A stretch of DNA of 64,000 bases from Stenotrophomonas nitritireducens. GTDB lineage: Bacteria > Pseudomonadota > Gammaproteobacteria > Xanthomonadales > Xanthomonadaceae. A program made the translations under genes and the position numbers. The notes below the pieces were generated by a model, which did no database searches, was not told where the DNA came from, and worked only from the letters and a program-made list of their open reading frames with translations. Of the stretch, positions 1 through 8,978 are shown one piece after another (within the stretch, counting starts at the first letter, position 1; each line of letters begins with the position of its first letter). Where the stretch lies: positions 1 to 64,000 of the forward strand of contig NZ_LDJG01000005.1 of the NCBI RefSeq assembly GCF_001431425.1. The letters are read 5' to 3'.

Positions 1-36
1 CAACCCCGCAGGGCCTTTCGCCGAAGCGAGCCGCCT

Positions 37-64
37 ATTATGTCAGGCTTTTCGTTTCCGTCAA
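37..64 (-). promoter_or_regulatory. Sigma-70 promoter reading out of the left edge
   Basis: On the minus strand a -35 box TTGACG (59-64) and a -10 box CATAAT (37-42) are 16 bp apart. The expected start is near position 30, so the transcript leaves the window. The discriminator is GC-rich (AGGCGGC), as in stringently controlled promoters. The target gene is not visible. Confidence 0.6.
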
Positions 65-220
65 CACCTCGATGAGGGCGACTTCAACTTCCTTCCTCGT
101 TGCCAACCGGGGTCGGCGGCGAGGGAGCGAGAGTATGCAGCCTGTCTGCGGTTTTGGGAAGAGGCGAAAGCACACTTCCCGCATTCATGCACCGCTGCGC
201 CCGGAACACGGGCAGCACCC

Positions 221-571
221 TCACCCTCCCGGCTTCGCGGTCTCGATGACCACTCCCAGCTCCTTGCCGGCCTCGGCCACCTTGACGCGCTTGCCGTCGC
301 TGCGCGCGATCAGATAGTCGGCCGCTACCCAGCCGCTTTGTCCGCCATGGCGGACATTGCACCAGCTCAGGTCGTCCAGGCAGCGCTGCACCTCTACCGT
401 CGTCCCCACCGGCAGCACTGCCACCCGTCCGGCCCGCGTATCCGGCGCGCTGCGCAGGTTAAGGCCGCTACCGCCGACCTTGGCCGACGGCTCGACGATC
501 TCGGGCTGGAACCACAGCACCACCGCGACGATGGCTGCGGCGGCCGCAAGACGCGGAAGGAGACGGGGCAT
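221..571 (-). CDS. SH3-domain envelope protein
   Basis: A 116-residue protein with an N-terminal hydrophobic segment (about residues 6-22) that could be a signal peptide or anchor, then a bacterial SH3 domain (about 35-90). The hallmarks are GLNLRSAPD followed by the turn GWVAADYL. Such domains usually bind cell-wall peptides or mediate protein contacts in the periplasm. Two cysteines (in RCLDDLSWC) could form a disulfide. I chose the ATG at 571 because it puts the hydrophobic segment at the N terminus; ATG codons at 601 and 646 are possible. It lies 87 bp downstream of the M3 peptidase gene on the same strand. The specific role is unknown. Confidence 0.7.
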   Translation of the reverse strand: MPRLLPRLAAAAAIVAVVLWFQPEIVEPSAKVGGSGLNLRSAPDTRAGRVAVLPVGTTVEVQRCLDDLSWCNVRHGGQSGWVAADYLIARSDGKRVKVAEAGKELGVVIETAKPGG

Positions 572-658
572 GTCCGATGCCTGGAGGAAAAGGTCCGGCA
601 TCAATAGCGCGATGCCGAAAACCCCAGCTGAATTCCGCCGGGGCAACGTCGTGGTCCT

Positions 659-2686
659 TCAGCTTGCCATGCCGCTGTGGCGCAACAGAGCGTCGATCCG
701 CGGATCGCGGCCACGGAACGCGCGGAAATTGCCGGCCGCGCTGCGGCTGCCGCCGCGCGACAGCACTTCGTCGCGGAAGCGCGCGCCGGTCTCTGCAACC
801 TGCTCCGGCGCTTCCTCGAACGCGGCATAGGCGTCGGCGCTCAGCACTTCGGCCCACTTGTAGCTGTAGTACCCGGCCGCATAGCCGCCAGCGAAGATGT
901 GGCTGAACTGGTGCGGGAAGCGGTTCCAGTCCGGCGGGAAGTTCACCGCGACCTCGCCACGCACGCGCTCCAGCAGTTGCAGCACGCTTTCCTGCGCCGG
1001 CTGGTACTGGCTGTGCAGCAGCATGTCGAACAGGCCGAACTCCAGCTGGCGCACGGTGAACATGCCGCTCTGGTAGTTCCTGGCGGCCAGCATCCTGTCG
1101 AACAGGGCGCGCGGAAGCTGCGCGCCGGTATCGACATGGGCGGTCATCGCCTGCACCCGCTCCCATTCCCAGCAGAAGTTCTCCATGAACTGGCTGGGCA
1201 GTTCCACCGCATCCCATTCCACGCCATTGATGCCGGCCACCGCCAGTTCGCCGACACGGGTCAGCAGCTGGTGCAGGCCATGCCCCATCTCGTGGAAGAC
1301 AGTGGTGACCTCGTCGTGGCTGAAGGTGGCAGGCCTGCCATCGCTGCCGCGGCCGAAGTTGCAGACCAGATAGACCAGCGGCGTCTGCACGCCCGCCGCC
1401 GTGACGCGGCGGTTGCGGCAATCGTCCATCCAGGCGCCGCCGCGCTTGCCTTCGCGTGCGTACAGGTCCATGTAGAACTGGCCGACCAGCGCGCCGCCGG
1501 CATCGACCAGCCGGTAGAAGCGCACCTCTTCGTGCCAGACCGGTGCGTCGTCCGGCTGCACCTTCAACCCATACAGGCGCTCGATCACGCCGAACAGGCC
1601 GGCCAGCACCTTCGGTTCGGTGAAGTACTGCTTCACCTCCTGCTCGGAGTAGCTGTAGCGCGCCTGCTTGAGCTTTTCGCTGACATAGGCCAGGTCCCAG
1701 GCCTGCAGGTCATCCATGCCGAGTTCGTCGCGGGCGAAGGCTTCCAGCTCGGCACGGTCGCGCTGCGCATACGGCCTGGCGCGTGCGGCCAGATCGCGCA
1801 GGAAGCCCAGCACCTGCCCGGCATCCGTCGCCATCTTGGTGGCGATGGAGTACTCCGCGTAGCTGTCGAAGCCCAGCAGCGCGGCCAGCTCGGTGCGCAG
1901 GGCCAGGATGCGGTCGATGTTGCCGCCATTGTCGAGGGCGGCATCGCCGAACTCGGAGGCGCGCACCGCATGGGCGCGGTAGAGCGTCTCGCGCAGCGCG
2001 CGGTTGTCCGCATAGGTCTGCACCGGCAGATAGCAGGGCATGTGCAGGGTCAGCTTCCAGCCTTCGCGCCCTTCCTTCTGCGCCGCCGCGCGGGCATTGG
2101 CAAGCACATCGGCCGGCAGGCCCGCCAATCCGGCCTCGTCTTCCACATACAGGGCGAACGCATCGGTGGCATCGAGCACGTTCTGCGAGAACTTCGCCGA
2201 CAGCGCCGACAGTTCCTGCTGGATCTGCGCGAAGCGCGCCTTGTCGGTCTCGCCCAGTTCGGCGCCGCCGAGGCGGAAATCGCGCAATGCGTTGTCCAGC
2301 ACCCTGCGCCGGGCTTCGTCGAAGCCCGCCGCCTCCGGCGCTGCGGCCAGCGCCTTGTACTGCGCGTACAGCGCCGGGTTCTGCGCCATCGCGCTGCCGA
2401 AACGGCTGATCTTCGGCAGGTTGGCGTTGTAGGCCTCGCGCAGTTCCGGCGTGTCGGCCACCGCCTGCAGGTGCGCGACCTGGCCCCATGCCCGGTACAG
2501 CCGCTCGGTGGCGTCGTCCAACGGCACCACGAAGGTCTCCCAGCTCACCGGCGCCACGGTTTCGGCGGCCTTCACCGCGGCTTCGGCCGCGGCCAGCAGG
2601 GCGTCGATGGCCGGGGTGACATGCGCGGGCCGGATCGCGTCGAAATGCGGCAGGCCGGAGAAGTCGAGCAGGGGATTGGCGTTCAT
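659..2686 (-). CDS. prlC: Oligopeptidase A, M3 family metallopeptidase
   Basis: A 675-residue zinc oligopeptidase, the usual length for OpdA/PrlC. The zinc site is HEMGH at H465, E466 and H469, with the further acidic ligand in the family motif VELPSQFMENF about 28 residues on. These enzymes are cytoplasmic and degrade short peptides, including cleaved signal peptides; the family also includes dipeptidyl carboxypeptidase. No signal peptide is present. The ATG at 2686 begins MNANPLLDF, which fits the family N terminus; an upstream in-frame start would add an arginine-rich stretch. The gene is 19 bp downstream of the cysteine-synthase-like gene, so the two are probably cotranscribed. Confidence 0.9.
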   Translation of the reverse strand: MNANPLLDFSGLPHFDAIRPAHVTPAIDALLAAAEAAVKAAETVAPVSWETFVVPLDDATERLYRAWGQVAHLQAVADTPELREAYNANLPKISRFGSAMAQNPALYAQYKALAAAPEAAGFDEARRRVLDNALRDFRLGGAELGETDKARFAQIQQELSALSAKFSQNVLDATDAFALYVEDEAGLAGLPADVLANARAAAQKEGREGWKLTLHMPCYLPVQTYADNRALRETLYRAHAVRASEFGDAALDNGGNIDRILALRTELAALLGFDSYAEYSIATKMATDAGQVLGFLRDLAARARPYAQRDRAELEAFARDELGMDDLQAWDLAYVSEKLKQARYSYSEQEVKQYFTEPKVLAGLFGVIERLYGLKVQPDDAPVWHEEVRFYRLVDAGGALVGQFYMDLYAREGKRGGAWMDDCRNRRVTAAGVQTPLVYLVCNFGRGSDGRPATFSHDEVTTVFHEMGHGLHQLLTRVGELAVAGINGVEWDAVELPSQFMENFCWEWERVQAMTAHVDTGAQLPRALFDRMLAARNYQSGMFTVRQLEFGLFDMLLHSQYQPAQESVLQLLERVRGEVAVNFPPDWNRFPHQFSHIFAGGYAAGYYSYKWAEVLSADAYAAFEEAPEQVAETGARFRDEVLSRGGSRSAAGNFRAFRGRDPRIDALLRHSGMAS

Positions 2687-2705
2687 GGGATTCTGCAAAC
2701 GGGGG

Positions 2706-3827
2706 TCACGCCTGATATGGCGACGGCTCCAGCCACGCACAAGGCAGCGCCGGCAGCCCCTGCCCGTTCACCGCGGCGGCGATGGCGGCATCCGCACCGG
2801 CCACATCGATGCCCTGGCGTTCGTACCAGGCCGGATCGTAGTAGCTGTGCGCGTAGCGCTCGCCGGCGTCGCAGAGGATGGTGACGATGGAACCGTCGCG
2901 GCCGGCATCGCGCATCAGCTGCGCGGCATGCAGCACGCCAATGAAGTTGGTGCCGGTGGAACCGCCCACGCGGCGGCCCAGGGTGGCGCTGACGTGGCGC
3001 ATCGCCGCAAGACTCAGCGCATCGGGCACCTTGAGCATCGCATCGACGCAGGTGGGAATGAAGCTGCGCTCCACGCGCGGGCGGCCGATGCCCTCCACGC
3101 GCGAACCGCCTTCGCAGGTCATCTCGCGCCAGTCGGCGCCGGCCAGAGCCGCGCAGTAGCCGTCGTAGAACACCGACACTTCAGGGTCCGCGCACAGGAT
3201 CAGGGTGTCGTGGCGGCGATAGCTGACGTAGCGTCCCAGCGTGGCAGCGGTGCCGCCGGTGCCGGGGCTGCAGACGACCCATTCCGGCACCGGGTGCGGC
3301 TCCTCGGCCATCTGCTTGAAGATCGACTCGGCGATGTTGTTGTTGGCACGCCAGTCGGTCGCGCGCTCGGCGTAGGTGAACTGGTCCATGAAGTGGCCGC
3401 CGGTCTCGCGCGCCAGCCGCTCCGATTCGCAGTTCAGGTCGCAGGCGCGCTGCACCAGGTGGCAGCGGCCGCCGTGGAATTCGATGGCGGCGATTTTCTC
3501 CGGCGAGGTGCTGGCCGGGATCACCGCGATGAAGGGCAGGCCAAGCAGGCGGGCGAAGTAGGCCTCGGACACGGCGGTCGAGCCGCTGGACGCCTCGATC
3601 ACCGGGCAGCCCTCGCGCAGCCAGCCGTTGGCCAGCGCATACAGGAACAGCGAGCGCGCCAGGCGGTGCTTGAGGCTGCCGGTCGGATGGCTGGACTCGT
3701 CCTTCAGGTAGACGTCGATACCCGGGAAACCGGGCAGGTCGATCGGGATCAGGTGGGTATCGGCCGAACGGTTGAAATCGGCTTCGATCTTGCGGATGGC
3801 CGCCGCCACCCAGGCGCGCTGTGACAT
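2706..3827 (-). CDS. PLP-dependent cysteine synthase family protein
   Basis: A 373-residue fold-type II PLP enzyme. The Schiff-base lysine is predicted at K53 in PTGSLKHR, a substrate-loop motif SSGSTAVSE follows, and a phosphate-binding loop GTGGTAAT is visible near the middle. These place it in the CysK/CysM/cystathionine beta-synthase superfamily. The PTGSLKHR variant differs from the NPTGSIKDR of housekeeping CysK, so the substrate may not be O-acetylserine and I give no gene symbol. The ATG at 3827 has a TAGAAT hexamer at 3859-3864 on the same strand that could be its -10 box, but no good -35. The gene is divergent from copL. Confidence 0.85.
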   Translation of the reverse strand: MSQRAWVAAAIRKIEADFNRSADTHLIPIDLPGFPGIDVYLKDESSHPTGSLKHRLARSLFLYALANGWLREGCPVIEASSGSTAVSEAYFARLLGLPFIAVIPASTSPEKIAAIEFHGGRCHLVQRACDLNCESERLARETGGHFMDQFTYAERATDWRANNNIAESIFKQMAEEPHPVPEWVVCSPGTGGTAATLGRYVSYRRHDTLILCADPEVSVFYDGYCAALAGADWREMTCEGGSRVEGIGRPRVERSFIPTCVDAMLKVPDALSLAAMRHVSATLGRRVGGSTGTNFIGVLHAAQLMRDAGRDGSIVTILCDAGERYAHSYYDPAWYERQGIDVAGADAAIAAAVNGQGLPALPCAWLEPSPYQA

Positions 3828-3962
3828 GGATCGCACACTCGATGAAAACTGATGCCCGATTCTACTGTGGATGGTCTGCTGCGGACGGGCGCACCCGCCC
3901 CGGCTGCGGCAGCCAGCACCGCACGATGGTATGGTGCGCACTCCGTTCCATGCCGACTCCGC

Positions 3963-4325
3963 GTGCCGCGCATCCTGCTGCCCCTGCTGCTGTGCCTGTC
4001 CCTGATCGCCGGTGCGATCGGGTCGGTGTGGTCGGCCACGGCGATGGCGATGCCGGCCGATACCGCAGCGGGCGCGCACAGGGACATGGACCACGCCTGC
4101 TGCCACGACGGCGGCGGCATGCACGACGCAGCCAAGCAGCCGCAGCCTCCGGCTTCGCCCTGCGGCGATGGCAAGCACTGCGACTGCACCCAGCACTGCA
4201 ACATGCTGCCCACGCTGGCGGCGTCGCCAGCCAGCGAGATCGCACATTCCCCGGAACCCGCGGCGCCCGTGCCCGCGCGCTACGACGTGCGTCCGGCCAA
4301 GCTCAACCGGCCTCCCATCGCCTGA
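3963..4325 (+). CDS. copL: CopL-family copper-responsive metal-binding protein
   Basis: About 120 residues from a GTG at 3963. The N terminus is a signal-peptide-like hydrophobic stretch (residues 3-22), followed by a His/Cys/Met-rich section with CC, HCDC and HCNM clusters that look like copper ligands. In Xanthomonas and Stenotrophomonas copL precedes copAB and is needed for copper-induced expression of copA and copB. The gene order here is the same. An ATG at 3852 would add 37 residues that do not resemble a signal peptide, so I prefer the GTG. The start is the least certain part of the call. Confidence 0.8.
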   Translation: MPRILLPLLLCLSLIAGAIGSVWSATAMAMPADTAAGAHRDMDHACCHDGGGMHDAAKQPQPPASPCGDGKHCDCTQHCNMLPTLAASPASEIAHSPEPAAPVPARYDVRPAKLNRPPIA

Positions 4326-4497
4326 TCCGGCCATGACCGCCAGCGCGTAGTCATCGCCGCTGGCGGCTGTCCCGCAGGAGCACTGCCCATTGCGCAGACG
4401 ACGCTGGTTGCCGTCGTGCGCCAGGCGCGTTCCTGCACGTCCAGCGCAATCCGCGCCTGCCGTCCGCCCTCCCCGGTGGATGGTCGATGGAGTTCCC

Positions 4498-6255
4498 ATG
4501 AAAAACGATTTTCTTTCCGACCCGCGCTCGGTGCTGTCGCGGCGACGCTTCGTGCAGGGCCTGGCCCTGGGCGGCGTCGTCGCCGGCACCGGGCTGTGGC
4601 GTGCCGGCGATGCCTTCGCCGCTCCCGCCCGTGCCGCCACCGCCGGCGAACTTCGCGGCACCGACCTGAGCCTGGCCATCGGCCGCTCCACGGTCGATTT
4701 CACCGGCCGCGCGCGCAGCGCGGTCACCGTCAACGGCTCGCTGCCGGCGCCGATCCTGCGCTGGCGCGAGGGCGATACGGTCAACATCCGCGTGGCCAAC
4801 ACGCTCACCGACGAGATGACCTCGATCCACTGGCACGGCATCCTGCTGCCGGCCAACATGGACGGCGTGCCGGGGCTGAGTTTCGACGGCATCGCGCCGG
4901 GCGAAGCCTTCCAGTACCGCTTCCAGCTGCGCCAGTCCGGCACCTACTGGTACCACAGCCATTCGATGTTCCAGGAGCAGGCCGGCCTGTACGGCGCGCT
5001 GGTGATCGATCCGCTGGAGCCGCCACCGTACCGCTTCGACCGCGAGCACGTGATCCTGTTGTCGGACTGGACCGACCTGGATCCGGCCGCTCTGTACCGG
5101 CGCATGAAGAAGATGCCGATGCACGACAACACCTACCAGCGCACGGTGGGCGATTTCATGCGCGATACCCACCGCAATGGGCTGCGCGCCACGCTGGCCG
5201 ACCGCGGCATGTGGGGGCGGATGCGGATGACGCCCAGCGACATCTCCGACATCAACGCCCACACCTATACGTACCTGATGAACGGCACCGCGCCGGCCGG
5301 CAACTGGACCGGGCTGTTCCGCAGCGGCGAGAAGGTGCTGCTGCGCTTCATCAACGGCTCGGCGATGACCTACTTCGACGTGCGCATCCCCGGGCTGAAG
5401 ATGACCGTGGTGGCCGCCGACGGGCAGTACATCCATCCGGTGAGCGTGGACGAGTTCCGCATCGCCGTGGCCGAAACCTTCGACGTGATCGTCGAGCCTT
5501 CCGGGCAGGACGCGTTCACGATCTTCGCCCAGGACATGGGCCGCACCGGCCACGCCTGCGGCACGCTGGCCGTACGCCACGGCCTGCAGGCACCGGTGCC
5601 GGCGCTGGACCCGCGGCCGCTGCTGACCATGGCCGACATGGCCCATGGCGGCGGCCACGATGCCATGCAGATGGCGCACGGCGGGCACGACGCGCATGCC
5701 GGCCATGGCGGACACGGCGAGGGCGGCAGCGCGCCGAAGCACCCTCCCGGCGAACGCGGCAACCCGCTGGTGGACATGCGCAGCGCGGCCAGCTCGCCAC
5801 GGCTGGACGACCCCGGTATCGGCCTGCGCGAAAACGGCCGCAGGGTGCTCGCCTACGCCGACCTGCATTCGCTGTTCGACGACCCCGACGGGCGCGAACC
5901 CGGCCGCGAGATCGAGCTGCACCTGACCGGGCACATGGAGAAGTTCGCCTGGAATTTCGATGGCGTCCCGTTCGCCGGCGCCGAACCGCTGCGGCTGAAC
6001 TACGGCGAGCGCATGCGCATCGTGCTGGTCAACGACACCATGATGACCCACCCCATCCACCTGCATGGCGTGTGGAGCGACCTGGAGGACGCCGATGGCC
6101 GGTTCCAGGTGCGCAAGCACACCATCGACATGCCGCCGGGAACGCGCCGCAGCTATCGCGTACGCGCCGACGCACTGGGCCGCTGGGCCTTCCACTGCCA
6201 CCTGCTGTACCACATGGAAGCGGGCATGATGCGCGAAGTGAGGATCGAGGCATGA
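4498..6255 (+). CDS. copA: Copper resistance multicopper oxidase CopA
   Basis: A 585-residue periplasmic multicopper oxidase. A Tat signal (SRRRFVQ at residues 14-20) starts the protein. Copper-site motifs are present in order: HWHG at 111-114, HSH at 153-155, HPIHLHG starting at 518 and HCHLLYH at 566-572 with the axial M577. Between the cupredoxin domains lies a Met/His-rich insert ([19 protein letters not shown] region) typical of PcoA/CopA. The family oxidises Cu(I) and binds copper in the periplasm. The ATG at 4498 immediately precedes the Tat motif. The stop overlaps the copB start by four bases (ATGA), indicating translational coupling. Confidence 0.95.
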   Translation: MKNDFLSDPRSVLSRRRFVQGLALGGVVAGTGLWRAGDAFAAPARAATAGELRGTDLSLAIGRSTVDFTGRARSAVTVNGSLPAPILRWREGDTVNIRVANTLTDEMTSIHWHGILLPANMDGVPGLSFDGIAPGEAFQYRFQLRQSGTYWYHSHSMFQEQAGLYGALVIDPLEPPPYRFDREHVILLSDWTDLDPAALYRRMKKMPMHDNTYQRTVGDFMRDTHRNGLRATLADRGMWGRMRMTPSDISDINAHTYTYLMNGTAPAGNWTGLFRSGEKVLLRFINGSAMTYFDVRIPGLKMTVVAADGQYIHPVSVDEFRIAVAETFDVIVEPSGQDAFTIFAQDMGRTGHACGTLAVRHGLQAPVPALDPRPLLTMADMAHGGGHDAMQMAHGGHDAHAGHGGHGEGGSAPKHPPGERGNPLVDMRSAASSPRLDDPGIGLRENGRRVLAYADLHSLFDDPDGREPGREIELHLTGHMEKFAWNFDGVPFAGAEPLRLNYGERMRIVLVNDTMMTHPIHLHGVWSDLEDADGRFQVRKHTIDMPPGTRRSYRVRADALGRWAFHCHLLYHMEAGMMREVRIEA

Positions 6256-7661
6256 AGACGACGACCCGATCCCTGCTGTTCATCGCCCTGGCCGCGGCCA
6301 CCGGCAGCGCCGCCGCACAGGATGCGCACGCAGGCCATCACGGCTATGGGGCCACCGCAAAGCCCGACCCACACGCGGGCCATGCATCGGCCATCGCCGC
6401 CAAGGCCGCGGAGAAAGACCCGCACGCGGGCCATGCCGGGCCGGGTGGCACGGCCACGGCGGACGACCCGCATGCAGGCCATGGCACACCGGCCGGCACC
6501 TCCGGCCGGTCAGGCATGCCGGCCGGCCACGCCGCGCACATGGACCATGCATCCCATGCGACGCCGCAACCCGTGGATCCGCATGCGGGCCATGCACAGG
6601 CCACCGCCGCCAAGGCCGTGGAGAAAGACCCGCACGCGGGCCACGTCGGGCCGGGGGGCACGACCATGGCGGACAACCCGCATGCGGGCCACAGCACACC
6701 CGCCGGCCACGCCGCGCACATGGGCCATGCATCCCATGCGACGCCGCACCCCGTGGATCCGCATGCGGGCCATGCGATGGAGGCACCAGCCGGCGAGCCC
6801 GCCCATTCCCATGACGCCCATGCCGGACACGCCATGCATGGCGCCCATGCACCGGCCACGGCGGCGGTCCCTTCCGACGCCGGCACGCACGGCGCGCATG
6901 GGGCACACGACGAACACGCCGGCCACGGCGCCGCGGCGATGCAGGCACCGCGCGAGCCCATTCCCGAGCCGACCGCCGCGGATCTGGCCGCCGCGTTCCC
7001 CACGCTCGCGCCGCATGCCATGGAACATGCCCCGGGTTTCAACAGCCTGGTGCTGTTCGACCATATGGAAGCCTGGGACAACGCCCATGGCAGCGGACAG
7101 TCGTGGGCCGCCAAGGGCTGGTTCGGCGGCGACATCGACCGCCTGTGGCTGCGCAGCGAGGGGCAGCGCAGCGAGGGCCGGCTCGGCGGGTGGTCGCTGG
7201 ACGCGCTCTACGGCCACGCCATCTCGCCCTGGTGGGACGCGGTCGGCGGTGTCCGCCACGATGGCGGCGACGCAGCCGGCCTGACCCGCGCGGCCATCGG
7301 CGTGCAGGGCCTGGCGCCTTACAAGTTCGAGTTCGCCGCCACTGCTTACCTGGGCGGGCCGCGCAGGGCCGAGCTGGCGGTGGAGGCGGAGTACTCGCTG
7401 CTGCTGAGCAACCGGCTGATCCTGCAGCCGTCGCTGGCAGCCAGCCTGGCCGCCGACAGCGATCCGCACCGCGGCGTCGGCAGCGGGCTCGGCCACGTCG
7501 AGGCCGGCCTGCGCCTGCGCTACGAGATCACGCGCCGCTTCGCGCCCTACGTCGGCTTCGTGCACGAGCGCCGCTTCGGCCGGACCGCCGGCCTGCACCG
7601 CGATGCCGGGGAAAGCCCGTGCGATTCGCGCTGGGTGGCCGGCGTGCGTTTCTGGTTCTGA
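6252..7661 (+). CDS. copB: Outer-membrane copper resistance protein CopB
   Basis: A 469-residue CopB/PcoB homologue. A signal peptide (about residues 1-21) is followed by a long low-complexity domain of DPHAGH, HAGHG and HAAHM repeats to about residue 235, then a C-terminal beta-barrel that ends in aromatic FWF, as expected for insertion by the BAM complex. CopB binds or exports copper at the outer membrane with CopA. The repeat domain is unusually long, and part of it is duplicated at DNA level (compare 6379-6480 with 6588-6691, and 6529-6592 with 6709-6775). Confidence 0.92.
   Translation: MKTTTRSLLFIALAAATGSAAAQDAHAGHHGYGATAKPDPHAGHASAIAAKAAEKDPHAGHAGPGGTATADDPHAGHGTPAGTSGRSGMPAGHAAHMDHASHATPQPVDPHAGHAQATAAKAVEKDPHAGHVGPGGTTMADNPHAGHSTPAGHAAHMGHASHATPHPVDPHAGHAMEAPAGEPAHSHDAHAGHAMHGAHAPATAAVPSDAGTHGAHGAHDEHAGHGAAAMQAPREPIPEPTAADLAAAFPTLAPHAMEHAPGFNSLVLFDHMEAWDNAHGSGQSWAAKGWFGGDIDRLWLRSEGQRSEGRLGGWSLDALYGHAISPWWDAVGGVRHDGGDAAGLTRAAIGVQGLAPYKFEFAATAYLGGPRRAELAVEAEYSLLLSNRLILQPSLAASLAADSDPHRGVGSGLGHVEAGLRLRYEITRRFAPYVGFVHERRFGRTAGLHRDAGESPCDSRWVAGVRFWF
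6330..6925 (+). repeat. In-frame HAGH-coding repeats within copB
   Basis: Degenerate GACCCGCACGCGGGCCAT-like units recur through this stretch and encode DPHAGH. On top of these short repeats, two larger segments are duplicated about 209 and 180 bp apart, the difference being an internal deletion. All units keep the reading frame. The pattern suggests slippage or unequal recombination that varies the number of metal-binding motifs. Confidence 0.75.
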
Positions 7662-7667
7662 ACGGAG

Positions 7668-7750
7668 GAGGAGTGAGTGGAGACGAGCTGGAAGAAGCAA
7701 CAGCCCCCTGCTGATCTCTTCGCCTCCGCTTCCGCCTTTTCTCACTCCTC
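7668..7750 (+). other. Long-loop inverted repeat before the DUF411 gene
   Basis: GAGGAGTGAG (7668-7677) and CTCACTCCTC (7741-7750) are exact inverted repeats separated by 63 bp. A pyrimidine-rich stretch and the ribosome-binding site TTGGAG follow. It might be a weak terminator or an mRNA structure between copB and the next gene. A similar element with T-rich tail occurs at 43383-43443. Confidence 0.4.
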
Positions 7751-7793
7751 ACTCCCCTGCACTCACTGCTCGCTTTTCCTTTTGGAGATTCCA

Positions 7794-8303
7794 ATGAATG
7801 TTCCCCTGCACAGGATGGTGTCGCTGCTGCTCGTCGCCGCCTCCGCCTTCATCGTCACCGCCTGCGACGCCGCCACACCACCAGGCACGCCCGGCAAACA
7901 GGCGGCCGGGCACGCTGCCGACACGACGCAGGTCGTGCACGTCCACAAGGATGCGTACTGCGGCTGCTGCAACGGCTGGATCGAGCACATGCGCGCGGCC
8001 GGCTTCACCGTGATGGCCCATGACAGCGCCGACATGGTGGCGGTGAAACAGCGCCTGGGCATTCCCCTGGCGCAGGCGTCCTGCCACACCGCCGAGGTCG
8101 GTGGCTATGTGCTGGAAGGCCATGTCCCGGCAGCGGACGTGCAGCGCCTGCTGCGCGAGAAGCCGGCGGCGCGCGGCCTGGTGCTGCCGGGCATGCCCAT
8201 CGGTTCGCCGGGCATGGAATCACCGGATGGCCGCCGCGACGCGTTCACCGTCGCGCTGCTCGGCAAGGACGGCAGCCTGCAGCCCTACTCCCGGCATCCC
8301 TGA
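7794..8303 (+). CDS. DUF411 metal-binding lipoprotein
   Basis: A 169-residue lipoprotein: hydrophobic N terminus, lipobox VTAC with the acylated cysteine at C24. The mature part is a DUF411 domain with the YCGCC motif (C56, C58, C59), fitting Cu(I) or another soft metal. DUF411 proteins are often found in copper and heavy-metal resistance clusters, and this gene lies 132 bp after copB on the same strand. The ATG at 7794 has TTGGAG upstream and places the signal peptide at the N terminus. A copper chaperone or sink in the periplasm is the likely role, but that is inference from context. Confidence 0.85.
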   Translation: MNVPLHRMVSLLLVAASAFIVTACDAATPPGTPGKQAAGHAADTTQVVHVHKDAYCGCCNGWIEHMRAAGFTVMAHDSADMVAVKQRLGIPLAQASCHTAEVGGYVLEGHVPAADVQRLLREKPAARGLVLPGMPIGSPGMESPDGRRDAFTVALLGKDGSLQPYSRHP

Positions 8304-8345
8304 CGGGCGGGGAAGGCTCCAATGGGCCTGGTCCCGTTCTACGCC

Positions 8346-8903
8346 CTACGGGTGTCGGGCAACGCCCGACGGGCTTGGCTGGCAATGCCCCAGCGGGGCG
8401 TTGCCCCGCTCTACAAGGCGATGGGGATTGTGGCTCTGCAGCGCCGGGCAACGCCCGGCGGGGGACTTCGTCGGTAATGCCCCAGCGGGGCGTTGCCCCG
8501 CTCTACAAGGCGATGGGGATTGTGGCTCTGTAGCGCCGGGCAACGCCCGGCGGGGAACTTCGCCGGTAATGCCCCAGCGGGGCGCTGCCCCGCTCTACGA
8601 GGCGATGGGGATTGCGGCTCTGTAGCGCCGGGCAATGCCCGGCGGGGGACTTCGTCGGTAATGCCCCAGCGGGGCGTTGCCCCGCTCTACAAGGCGATGG
8701 GGATTGCGGCTCTGTAGCGCCGGGCAATGCCCGGCGGGGGACTTCGTCGGTAATGCCCCAGCGGGGCGTTGCCCCGCTCTACAAGGCGATGGGGATTGTG
8801 GCTCTGTAGCGCCGGGCAACGCCCGGCGGGGGACTTCGTCGGTAATGCCCCAGCGGGGCGCTGCCCCGCTCTACAGGGGTCGCTGGGCTCTGCCGCGCCG
8901 GGC
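8346..8903. repeat. Tandem array of 92-bp units made of paired GTAG-type REP hairpins
   Basis: Six units repeat at exactly 92 bp (AATGCCCCAGCGGGGC begins at 8384, 8476, 8568, 8660, 8752 and 8844). Each holds two hairpins in opposite orientation. The first is AGCGGGGC-GTT-GCCCCGCT followed by CTAC (CTAC at 8411, then every 92 bp to 8871). The second is GTAG followed by CGCCGGGC-AAC-GCCCGGCG (GTAG at 8530 and onward; the first copy has GCAG at 8438). A related hairpin (8354-8370) flanks the left end and a decayed remnant (to about 8903) the right. The layout matches REP doublets (BIMEs) of the GTAG class known from Stenotrophomonas. Nothing in this stretch looks coding. Confidence 0.9.
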
Positions 8904-8978
8904 CTTCCTTTGGTGGACATGTGGAAGAAGAGCCGGCCCTCTAGAATTGCGTTTCCCCCACCCATCAGGAGCACCACC

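Noticed and set aside
677-2884. Open frame of 735 codons on the plus strand
   Set aside because: Antisense shadow of prlC; the minus strand encodes a complete M3 peptidase with HEMGH.
8346-8903. CRISPR array
   Set aside because: The period is regular, but the 92-bp unit repeats entire, without unique spacers, and consists of two REP hairpins. No cas genes are nearby.
8303-8903. Short open frames across the repeat array encoding RAGQRPAGALP-like peptides
   Set aside because: They read the tandem repeat in several frames on both strands and have no ribosome-binding sites or known similarity.
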